Positions 1 to 9,457 of a DNA stretch of 64,000 nucleotides are shown here, piece by piece. The stretch is taken from contig OX579633.1 in assembly GCA_951230915.1 (NCBI GenBank), positions 22,106,574 to 22,170,573 of the forward strand, given 5' to 3'. Below the pieces are notes generated by a model. The model searched no databases and was not told where the DNA came from. It saw nothing but the letters and a program-made list of their open reading frames with translations. The position numbers were made by a program, and so were the translations under genes. The DNA is from Antitrichia curtipendula. Taxonomy: Eukaryota; Streptophyta; Bryopsida; Hypnales; Leucodontaceae. Numbering within the stretch: position 1 is the first letter of the stretch; every line of letters starts with the position of its first letter.

Positions 1-931
1 GTTGACAAGCTTCATGTAAAGCATCAATAGGTTCTGCATACTTCCAGTCCGGAGGAGGTGGCCATTCTGGCCAATCTTCCCAAGGTGGTTGGACTACTCA
101 TTTCACATTCAATGTAGTACAAATAATTAGAGACTAATCAAGATTCTAATTCCTTCTAATAGTATACATTAATGGCACAAATCAAGGTACCCTTCTTTTT
201 TCTTTCTTGAGAGTAGCTCTTATTATTGAAACAATTATTTTGCTGAATATCTATCACTATCTTTTACATTTATATTTACGTGATAACTATTTCAATCCAA
301 CGTTTGAATAATACATAGCTTCTCATTATGTAACTATCTACACACAAAAGGAGTGCATCAATATTGTTCCACACATTGAAAGCAAGGAACTAGTATTGCT
401 ATGTATTTCATTGTCAATGCTCTTTGGTCATACCAAACCAAGACATCAATAAGCAAATTTAGAACTGACATGTATGTGACAACATCGTCTGATTACAAGA
501 GAAGAGCCAAAGGTCAGTTAAATTTAGATCTCTTCTCCAATACCATCATCTAAGCATCCAAATTGTATGTAATAATACAAAATTTTGTAACCAGGTGTCA
601 ATATAACGTTGCATGTAAAAGTGACACTAATAAAATACTTATCACCTCATGTACAAAGAAGACAGTCTAGAACCCTCTACACACTTGTGAAACACCTTAT
701 TGTTATTGTGTCATGTTGTATGCAAATTAAGACTCAACGTCGAGTAATAACAAAATAGTGTTCATAAGAGAACAATATTAAAGAATTTCAGGTATAATTT
801 GAAGAGGCTTGGACGTACATACATGGAGGACATTCAACCACTGGGATGCAGAACTCCGGGTACTCTTCAATGCGGATTTCTGTTGGAGCAGGTGCTGGAG
901 CTTCCACCTCTGCACCTCCGTTCTCACCCAT
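1..931 (-). CDS. Unknown protein, first two exons (runs off left edge)
   Basis: I do not recognise this gene. On the minus strand an ATG at 931-929 opens an exon to 823 (MGENGGAEVEAPAPAPTEIR and onward, ending near VVECPP). A GTATGT donor follows at 822. A matching acceptor (TAG) ends at 94, and exon 2 (93 to 1) continues in frame as a Trp/Pro-rich stretch (PPWEDWPEWPPPPDWKYAEP, then IDALHEACQ) with no stop before the window edge. Phases agree (1 then 2). The acidic, proline-rich start followed by a W-E-D-W-P-E-W-P run is far from random AT-rich sequence, which is why I call it coding. No signal peptide or membrane segment is visible. The plus-strand frame over 799-1023 is the antisense shadow. 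The rest of the gene lies outside the window, so function is open. Confidence 0.5.
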
Positions 932-1475
932 TTTTCAAAAATCTGTCATCAATTAACGAATTTGTTAACATGACATTATTTAGAGCACCAAAATTGTGCC
1001 ATTCCAGTATTCTAAGCTCCTAAAACTAGGCCCTGGAATAGATCTAAGTTAACACTACGACGGAATAGATCTTAGTCTTCAGACAGATCTCTGGAAATTT
1101 TTCAGTTTTTGTGAGTTTCCACCAATTTAACGTATTTGACATTATCGTCCACAATCGATATACGATTGTGATGCAGTGAAAGGAAAAAAAACAGTCATCA
1201 AAATGGTGTCAGTTTCAGAGCACTGAAATTAATTTGTGACATTCAAGTGTTCAGCTACATTTTTCATGTAACTTAGCCAGAGCTCTCAAAATTAGGATGA
1301 CTGAGTATGGATTTTGAGGTTTCAGTCAGCAAACAAAAATTGCACCAAATTCACTGAAATTTGCAATGTGAGCTAATATATGAGTGTCTGATGCAAAGCT
1401 ACACACAAGTGAGATTAATTTCAGAATTTTTTCTTCATAAATTGGGTATTGCCTCTAGAGTCTCAAATGAATGTA

Positions 1476-1887
1476 AGGTAGTATGCTCTAAAAGTGCCCA
1501 TCTTCTTCAAACCACACCTATTTTTAGGCGGAGAATGGAGATGGGGTGATCCTTGAATGGGCCATTTTAGCAATTGAATGCATTGAGAAAAAATTGTTTT
1601 TCTATTGCAAGAGCCAATAATTGTCTTAGATTTCCGCACATCTCTTTACAAGTTGCAAGTGGACGGATTTTGGAAGACCTATGTTCCCAAATAGGTGCCT
1701 TTGTCCGAAATCTTTGAAAAATTATAAGTAATTCGAAAATGCTTGGAAAAATAAAATAAAAAACTTGCGTTAGGTTCCACATCTATTTTTCTTTGTCTAA
1801 AAAATGATCTATAAATATTTTTGTCGACGGAAGCTTGTGAAAGAGGCAGACCAGCCCTTAAATGGTTGCTTTAAGAGCATATTACCT
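1476..1887. mobile_element. TA-flanked MITE (Tc1/mariner-like), copy 1
   Basis: The left end reads AGGTAGTATGCTCTAAAAG just after a TA (1474-1475). The right end, read inward on the other strand, is AGGTAATATGCTCTTAAAGC before a TA (1888-1889). The interior (from GGTGATCCTTGAATGG at about 1547) matches 59879-60210 over several hundred bases. No coding sequence. TA duplication and inverted ends point to a non-autonomous Tc1/mariner-type element; the superfamily is an inference. Confidence 0.6.
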
Positions 1888-3934
1888 TAAACTTACTTAG
1901 AAGATGATCCTTTCTTGCTTCTACTTATCAACTTACTTAGTTTCAGATAATTATTACATGTTTGAATACTAAAAAAGGGCCTTCTAGTTGGTTGACTACA
2001 ATGAATGTCTCTTCTCTAATTGCATGGAAATGGTTGAATGCAAGGGTTTTAAGAAATGTTACAATGTTACAAATTAGAAGAATATGTTTGACTTGGCAAA
2101 GAATGGAAAGTAATTTTGTGGTTAGCACATTCAAGAATGTTATGACATGTGCAAAAGGAAGAAAGCCAAACAATAATTCAACTTGCAATAGATTTTTTTC
2201 ATGAATTCTTTAATTTGTGTTTTGATATTTGGACTCACATTGAAGGTTTAAGACCGCAGCATAGATACTCAGTTGTGGGTTCTTTTTAGTGCAAATGAAC
2301 CGGTGTAAGAGGACATGAAATGAAAGCAATGGTAGGTCACTTCAACACTAAAAAGCTATGTAACTTCTTTTTTCTTTTAGTTGTGTCTATTCGGATATGA
2401 AGAGTGGCATTCTTTCCATCACCATGTTTGTAATTCTAGTAAATTTTATATATTTTTGTAACTATGGTCAATATAACTCAAATTGATTCACAAACTGATA
2501 CACCTTTGGTGCACGATAGGATGACATACAAATTGTGACTCTATACACTAAATGTGACACATGATGTAGTACTTTTAAAAAATTGAAAAAATTGAAAACA
2601 TCATGGACAAATATAGAAAATTAATCTTGGTATAAAATAAAATTTTGATGGTTTGAGAATGTTAAGACTTTGTATAATCATCCCATGAAAATTCAAAATA
2701 TAGGTATTATAAACTTAAAAATAAATTAAATTCTTTCACATTGACATTGATTCAATGTAGTCCCACGTGCAAAAGTAAAACTACATTGAATTCCACAAAA
2801 AATGGTCTTCATAGAGTTTTGGGCTATAAACTTTTATACATTCAAAATGTGAATAATAAAGAACCTTATCAAAATGTATATATTTCTGAATGTTTTTAAG
2901 TATATCTAATATTTAATATTTCTACAATTTATTTTACATTTTTGTCTATTTTTAAATTAAAAATTAATAGATTTTCCTTGTGTATAATTTAAAATGTAAT
3001 TTTAGAGGTAATAATAGTATTGAATTAAATTTTTTTTAATCAAATGTGGACAATTCTTGCAATCTAAGTTCGGAAATTGCTTGTAATAAAGTCAATTGCA
3101 CTAATTATTTTCATAGCTACACTGTAGACCCCATCTAAGCATTATAAAATAATTTTTTTTTCAAAATTTGATAAACTAATTAAATGTGGAAAATATAAAG
3201 TTAAATTTCAGATCCAAATTTTATTTTGTAATTTAGAGTGTCCAATCAAAAGTTATAGACAAAGTCCAAAGGAAGATAGAGAAGAACCACATTGTCATAC
3301 ATTGTCTCTATACTTATCTAATACTTTCTATTAGAAACTCTAAATCAAAACCGGATTTTTTTAATGTAAAACTTAACTTTATTTATCATATTTTCTCAAT
3401 TGACTGTAATTTGAAAAAGTTGATTTACAATGCTTAAATGAAGGATAAGATTTGTTGTGAGCACAATTTTTTAGAAGTATTTTTTGTTGAACTTGCTAGT
3501 TGCCTACAATATATGGAACCATGTTTGACTCCTAGAATACAACTTATGTACTAAACTAACATGGTAATGTATACAACATTGGATTGATAATACCAATAGC
3601 ATTGTTCTTTTCGATGTCATTTTAACCTTTAATGGACCAAGTAGCATTTTTTTTTGGCAACATAGTGATTTGGGTCATCCATATTTTAATGGAATTTTCA
3701 ATTTTTTCCTTGTAAATTTTTATGCAATATGTGATCCAAAAGTACCTCCAAGGCACAACAATTTATATGAGATTGACTACATAGTTAAATTTTTTTGTGT
3801 GATATGCTGTTCCTTTCTCAATTCGGACAATTTGGGTAGCATAAAAAGAATCACTTTAAAAGAACTAAACTTTATTCTATATTTATTTATATTTAAAAAA
3901 CTTTGAATTGTTATGTTACAATTAACAAGATGAA

Positions 3935-4165
3935 ACTTATGAGGAGTTTAGATTGTAGACAATTATGAAATCTTTCCTCAAAATAAACTTAGAAGTCCTT
4001 GCACTCAATTTCAATATTTATGGAAAAATAAAAATATAGGATGTAGATTGCTTATTACAACATTAAAACCATTCAGATTGAATTTCTTGAATTCTCAAAC
4101 AAACTTCTTATCAATTCAGTATTTTAAATCATAATTTATTTCTTTCTACTTACTATTTTTTTTGT
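3935..4165. repeat. Dispersed repeat, copy 1 of 3
   Basis: Shares with 28785-29020 the order of motifs TTATGAGGAGTTTAG, GAAATCT, CATAGGATGTGGATT-like, TACAACATT and TTCTACTTACTATTTTTTT. A shorter third copy is at 63295-63425. In the 28-kb copy it forms part of the TTAA-flanked element at 28463-29387, so this is probably a decayed relative. Confidence 0.5.
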
Positions 4166-5087
4166 ACTCCCAACTTATTTTTTGAACATATGATGGAAAG
4201 ATGGAAGTTGTAGGATGTATACATTTTTGGATAAAGGGTTTGAAAAATCAAGCTTAACCATTTGGAAAGAGTTGAAAATGCTTCTTAGTTTTTGAATTTC
4301 AAGCATTATGATTTTACAATTGGTGAAGTTTTTTAGTTTGAAATTTTAAGAAAGTGTATTCTAACAAGTTAATTAAAGGATCCTACAATTGGATTTGTTG
4401 ATAAATAAGTATAGATTAAACTTTTAGCTTTGTTTTGAATACGAACTAGTATTTTGAAGTAGTTTTGCATCTAGAAGCACCATGGTCTTATAGTGGTTAA
4501 CATTTCAATCTTATCATGCTTAAATACGATATTATATGTAAAATACAACAATTTTATATTTTTTGAGACATGTGTGAGGAGGTGTAATAAAGGTCTAAAT
4601 TAGATGTGCTATGTGTCATTGGATTCATCTCTGTATGAATGCAAACTTTTGTTACTACTCTATGATTGCTTCAATTCATTTAAATAACATGTCAAATATA
4701 CAAAAATAACAATAGTTGTGGTCTAGAATTGGGTTCTCTAAACCTTCAAGATTAGAAGGTTGCAAGTGACCAAGACTAGATCAAGTAGATGATGAATGTA
4801 CAATTCCTTACTTTGCATTTGTCATAAAACAGAAAAACTTATTCTTTATCATCATGTGATCAAATTTTGTACATTTTGAATTCAAATTTGAAATCCAGTA
4901 TCTTGGGATTGAAAAGTCAAAACCACCAAATAAAAAATCAACCAACTACTAGATAAGAATAGGTATTTACATTTATTTGCAAAGATTAAACAAATTTAGT
5001 TTATGCATCCTTGGGGCCACTGCTAGAAAAGGTGCTCCAAACTACATAGCACTTCCCTTGCTAGCTGCATAGCTGTACATACCCATT

Positions 5088-5188
5088 ATGGCCCCTCTCC
5101 CAATGTGTCACATCTACAACTGTCCAAGAATTTTGGGTTCAAATCTTGGAAAGCTGTAGATTTTGGAAGTAGTTGGGAGAGGGGCCAT
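5088..5188. ncRNA. Long-stem hairpin, candidate MIRNA precursor
   Basis: A 101-nt inverted repeat. The first 16 bases (ATGGCCCCTCTCCCAA) pair perfectly with the last 16 (TTGGGAGAGGGGCCAT). After an asymmetric internal loop, 5112-5129 pairs with the 3' arm in 16 of 18 positions (ATCTACAACTGTCCAAGA against its near complement), leaving a loop of about 15 nt. Size and arm length suit a plant pre-miRNA. I do not recognise the arms as a known bryophyte miRNA. It lies about 300 bases upstream of the CURT1 start. An inverted duplication with no RNA product would look the same. Confidence 0.35.
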
Positions 5189-5492
5189 GACTGCATGGCA
5201 ATTGCTGGCAGTTCCTGCGAGCCAAAAGCCAGCAAAAGGAGAGAGCGCAAGCCTGCGTGCCAAGTAGCAGAAACCTTATCCAAGAGCGGGCCTCGCAGCA
5301 AACGCCGGTTGGCTGACATCCGCCATCGCCAGATTTCGTTCTCCCCCGCGACCCCCCGCGCTCTCGCACACTCGCACTCGCTGCTGCAAATCCCTATCTC
5401 CCATCGCCATCGCCAAAGCTTGCTCCCATCGTCTCTGCCCTCGCATCATCTTCGCTGCAAGCGCTTCCACTTCACCATCGCAGCAGCTCGCC

Positions 5493-7083
5493 ATGGCGTG
5501 TGTTGCCGCTTTGACCAGCTCCTCCGTGGCCGCGCTTGCCGCCTCCGCCTCGTCCTCGTCTACCCGCTCGTCGCCCGCGGCGTCGTCGTCGTTGGGGCTC
5601 CGTCGCAGTCTCCTGCATGGAAACCAAGTGGTGCTCAGCTCGCGAAGAGCAGGTGCGTGGCAATGCCAACTTAGCGACTTGTCTGGACACCAATTCATCG
5701 AGAATTTGAACTCTCGATGTGGGATTGGGTCCAATGCCGTGGCTGGTCTCCTTGTATTCGAAAGCCTTGCAGTGGGATGGGTGTTGCATGTGGGTGGCCA
5801 TTGCTTGCCAGAGCGGAATTCGATGACTGTGGATGTTTGCTATTGCGTCCGATGTCGGAATCGATCTTAGCCGTGCCTTCTGTCGATTGCGTTTCTGTCT
5901 GTGATGATGCCGGTGCTTAGTCTATGTAGTGTCACCTGTATGTGGGGATGGAAGGTGTGGATCACGCAGAGGAATGTGAATAGTGTTTGGCGGAGTGGGA
6001 TTTGCTTCCGGTGGTGATTGGCATGTAATGGTCTGAGATTGAATTGGTTTACTATTCACGAATTAGGGATGACGAGTGTGTTAAAGGGAATGTAGCTATG
6101 CTGAGCATTTGTGTGGCAACGTGCAGAGAGCATGAGGCTTAACCCTGCGCCCATTCGGGCTGTGTCTGATGACCCCACCTCGGACAGCGCTGCCCAGCTC
6201 CAACAATTCGTCGACGACCTCAAGGCCAAGGTCATTTCCTTACCCCCCTCTACTCTACCTTACATTTGTGGAATTCAGTGGATAACCTTTTCTGTCTGTG
6301 ATTGTTTTGGCGTTCTTCTTTAGTTCTAATTTTGCTTTTGCTTTTTGAACAATTTTTTCTCCCATCTAGGGGTCTGTGTACTGGAGGTCTTTCAACTACC
6401 ATTGGTTTCCGAACTAGGTCAAGCTCAGTGCACTCCTTTTCTCAGCGAGTGTATCTTATTTTTGTCAGAATCAAGGCTTTAAATATAAACTGACACTAGT
6501 CTTGGGATGTTGGCCCTTTTTTCCTTCACGAAGCCATCTCGTATAAGCGAGTTTGTAAGTTTGTATATAGTCGTACGTTGGTTTTTGTTTACAAACGCTT
6601 CTCGTGTTAGCACGAACCATGATGCCTTTATATACGAACTGACATTAGTTTTGGAATGTCGGCACCTATTTCTTCAAGAAGTGTCCCATGTTCATATGAT
6701 CCAAAACTTATTCACAAACTGATCTTGAATTTTATTTATTTATTGGTTTTGCACATGCGGCTGGTTGCCGCAACCAGCTATAAGTAACCAGGCTGACATT
6801 GTATTTGTGCTGTTGGCAATGGCAGTGGGATGCAACTGAGAACAAGACCACAGTGGGCGTGTACGCGGGAGGTGCACTGGTAGCCCTGTGGCTGTCCTCC
6901 ACCATTGTGGGAGCCATCAACGCCGTGCCGTTGCTGCCCAAGCTCATGGAGCTCGTGGGGTTGAGCTACACGGGATGGTTCGTGTACCGCTATCTGCTCT
7001 TCAAGAGCAGCCGCAAGGAGCTCGTGCAAGACATTGAGGTGCTCAAGGGAAAGATCACGGGCGCTGTGGAATCGGAGAAGTAG
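5493..7083 (+). CDS. CURT1: CURVATURE THYLAKOID 1 protein (plastid)
   Basis: Three exons: 5493-5652, 6127-6230 and 6826-7083, encoding about 173 aa. CURT1 proteins oligomerise at grana margins and bend the thylakoid membrane. Residues 1 to about 65 are a Ser/Ala-rich transit peptide. Exon 3 is the diagnostic CAAD/CURT1 domain: it starts WDATENKTTVGVYAGGALVA (residues 89 on), has two hydrophobic segments (about 97-119 and 122-143) separated by the VPLLPKLMEL turn, and ends in the amphipathic SSRKELVQDIEVLKGKI helix. Length and order fit the family. Junctions are GT-AG with matching phases (1, 0); the second donor (GTCATT) is weak. The start is the first ATG after a GC-rich, CT-rich leader. The minus-strand frames over 5276-5801 are antisense shadows. 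CURT1 subtype not assigned. Confidence 0.93.
6481..6780. repeat. Imperfect tandem duplication in CURT1 intron 2
   Basis: AAATATAAACTGACACTAGTCTTGGGATGT with CCTTCACGAAG is repeated about 149 bases later as TATACGAACTGACATTAG, TTGGAATGT and CTTCAAGAAG. Intronic duplication with no visible role. Confidence 0.45.
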
Positions 7084-7181
7084 ACGGAGTCAGCATTTCA
7101 AAGGAGGTGGAGACGACGGTGAATGAAATGCAGACTGAGATCATTAAAATGCAGTAGCTCCGCTTGTGAATTTAGTCCAGC

Positions 7182-7321
7182 TTGCTGTTTCCTTACCTTG
7201 CTGTTTCCTTACCTTGCTGTTTCCTTCACGTTCTCTGTTTCCTAGGTCAGCTTTGTCCAAATTTTGACGCGCTTTTGTATTGTATTCATCCGTGCGCAAC
7301 TTCTCTCTCTCTCTCTCTCTC
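7182..7321. repeat. 16-bp tandem repeat and (TC)n in CURT1 3' region
   Basis: TTGCTGTTTCCTTACC occurs three times from 7182 to about 7229 (last copy diverged), followed by a (TC)10 run at 7302-7321. Probably within or just past the CURT1 3' UTR. Confidence 0.8.
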
Positions 7322-7876
7322 GAATTTATGTGACATTGTCTGAGAATTCAACTCGAAAATGCACTCTTCTTTGTATTGGTTATGCTTCAAACGGAGCTGA
7401 AATCGTACACGAAAGCTCAGTGTCTATTATCGTGTTGTGTGATGTAATTGAACTACACCTAGTGTCAACCCTAATCCTAAAACCGACCCCTCTAGATTCT
7501 TGCGTCAAATTTTACTCATCTAGTGTTGATTTTGGGTGCACCCAAAATCAGCGCTTTGAAATTCTTTTAGTTTATTCATCAAGTTTCCAAGTACATATTA
7601 ACTCTTACAAGCTTTGGAGGACAGAATGTCTGATGAATGAGTTTCAAGATTGTTTGATTATTGGAATCATGATCACATGCTTTTTCAGAAGGTTTTAGGT
7701 CCATTTGTCTTATGAAAGTACACGTGTTAGCACTGTGGTCCTACCCTCAGCAGAGGAGATTGAAGCTAGTTGCAACCAATCATAATACGCCACAACTGCT
7801 CCAGCCTCCAACTATGCTACATCTTACAGAAATAGAGCAGTCTATAGATTGGAAATGGCAGGGTTGTTGGAAAGGC
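7322..7876. other. Gene-free spacer after CURT1
   Basis: Contains the 24-bp palindrome at 7527-7550. The plus-strand frame 7264-7698 has no recognisable domain or splice context, so I do not call it a gene. Confidence 0.45.
7527..7550. repeat. 24-bp perfect palindrome
   Basis: TGATTTTGGGTG is followed at once by its exact reverse complement, with no spacer. Pairing stops at the next base on each side. Possible dimeric protein site or cruciform; function unknown. Confidence 0.75.
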
Positions 7877-7878
7877 TA

Positions 7879-8104
7879 GGGTGAATTGGCCCCCTCGCTC
7901 ATCCTGCAAAAGTCCATCCAAGGATGCATATAAAAAAAAGCCCCCTATTTTGTGCCGGGTAAAGTCTATTTTCTTAAGACCCCCAGCTAATTTGGGTCCT
8001 CTGATTGCAAATATGGATTCAGAATTTACAAAAGAATTTATGCATGGAAAATAAAAAATTTCAGGGTTTTTCCAGTGGGACGAGCGAGGGGGGTAGTTCA
8101 CCCC
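7879..8104. mobile_element. Small inverted-repeat element (226 bp)
   Basis: Left end GGGTGAATTGGCCCCCTCGC; right end read inward GGGGTGAACTACCCCCCTCG. These are about 26-bp imperfect terminal inverted repeats around a non-coding AT-rich core. A TA precedes the left end but I see no clear target duplication at the right, so the superfamily is unassigned. Confidence 0.55.
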
Positions 8105-8239
8105 GGCCGTTGAACATATGCAGTCAGGATGAACTTGGGCATTTCTAATCCAAAGAAGTGATATAGTTTGAGGGGTAGTGCAACAGATTCAATCTGGTGT
8201 GCACACCATTGCTTAGTGATTCTTAGGGATAAAGAAAAA

Positions 8240-8319
8240 CCTAAACCCTAAACCTACAGGAGCGGATTCATACTGTACAATACAGTAAATAATCCTCACA
8301 ATACAGTAAATAATCCTCA
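8240..8319. repeat. Telomere-like motif and 21-bp tandem repeat
   Basis: CCTAAACCCTAAACCT at 8240-8255 is an interstitial telomere/telo-box motif. Just after, CAATACAGTAAATAATCCTCA is repeated twice in tandem (about 8278-8319). A longer telo-box also precedes AspRS (43989-44006), but the order of motifs differs from that locus, so I do not count this as part of the duplicated block. Confidence 0.6.
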
Positions 8320-8399
8320 CAGCGACAATACCATATGCACTTTCACGTATAAAACGTGAAGTCACCCATCTCGCCGAAACAATGCACCGCAGAGCTTCC

Positions 8400-9140
8400 A
8401 ATACCCTTGTCACAAGAACAATGCAATCCACTGTCGATATAAATCACAGAACTGCTGGAGTACTCGCAAGATCCAACGTTGTTAGAATAGATTTTTCTTG
8501 GGTTTTCTCTCAGCTGAATTAGTAGGAACTGGAGCTGCAGAGGATTTGGCACCAGTGGAGGTAAATCGCCGACTTCCTGTAGGAAATTTCTGACATGGTA
8601 TATTTCAATCTCTATCCCTCTGTCTGTATTGAGCTAACAAGACTGTGACATTGAGTAATTCATGTGCAGCAATTCGTAATTTGCAACCTTTGCTCAAAGA
8701 AGAAGCTAGGTGTATTCTTTACAAAATGTACATTCTCTTTTCTGCTCATTGTCATTGTTATTAAGAATGAGAGTTAAAAGAATGCATTGCTGAGCTAGCG
8801 CTTGGAGTGCGCCATTTGTGAGAAGACACTTTGAGGTGTTGCAGTTTCGAAGTTAAGAAGGTATGAAGTGCGGAAATCTGCACTGTGAGGCTTGCGTAGG
8901 TGTAACAGGCTAGTGAGGTTATTTGCCCGATTTGTCTCCACTTAGACTCCGAGATTTACAAGGTCAACCCCAGAAGGTGTACGCGATTATCTTGTTCCAT
9001 CGCGTGGACAGGTGATAAGCCATTTTCATTTCAGATAAGAAATTCAAGGTTTCTCTTTCCGTTCGAGCTATATTGGATCTGTACTGTTAGTGTTTTAATG
9101 TTTTACAAGATGCTTATGCATTTGACAAAGTGATGCATCC
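8400..9140 (+). pseudogene. Decayed partial duplicate of the AspRS locus
   Basis: This block resembles two separated parts of the AspRS locus. 8400-8900 aligns with 43450-43900 (shared TTTGGCACCAGTGGAGGTA, then GGAAATTT, GAGGCTTG and GTGTAA). 8945-9011 aligns with AspRS exon 5 and its donor (45957-46028), and 9012-9140 with the following intron (GGTTTCTCTTTCC, TTGGATCTG, CTGTTAGTGTT). In the exon remnant the frame reads [17 protein letters not shown], against [17 protein letters not shown] in the real gene, so two substitutions sit in a conserved stretch. All AspRS sequence between the upstream block and exon 5 is missing, as is everything downstream. It cannot make a synthetase. It is a diverged partial duplication or a deletion remnant of one. 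Confidence 0.7.
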
Positions 9141-9457
9141 TGTAGAAGGTTCGGCTGCAACTCTGGCATTTTACTGAAAATGTGGAAAACGGCTTGGAAC
9201 TGGCCAGTACAAAAGAGATTCTAGACCGCCACGTCCCAACTGAATCCATCAGTTGCAGTCGCAACACAGGACCTTATCTAGCTATGTACTTTCGGCTATG
9301 AGCTAGCAAGGATCATCGTCTCCGTCCCAGTTTGTCATGTGGTAACTGTGGCATGCATACATGGCAGCATTCTTAATTACTTTCCACAAGTGGAGTGCTG
9401 GCAGAGGACAGTGACAACAATCATCAACGGAGCTGATGATCGAGGAGGCCAGATTGA

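Larger units (their letters stand above)
932..5087. other. Gene-free AT-rich spacer
   Basis: No credible coding exon on either strand. It holds a TA-flanked MITE (1476-1887) and one copy of a dispersed repeat (about 3935-4165). The open frames at 1943-2204 and 3670-3906 have the composition of the surrounding AT-rich DNA and no splice context. Confidence 0.6.

Noticed and set aside
5125..5150. tRNA-like GGGTTCAAATC box
   Set aside because: It forms the loop of the 5088-5188 hairpin; no cloverleaf arms fit around it.
5276..5801. Minus-strand frames of 109-152 codons
   Set aside because: Antisense to the Ser/Ala-rich CURT1 transit peptide and GC-rich leader; low-complexity Arg/Gly products.
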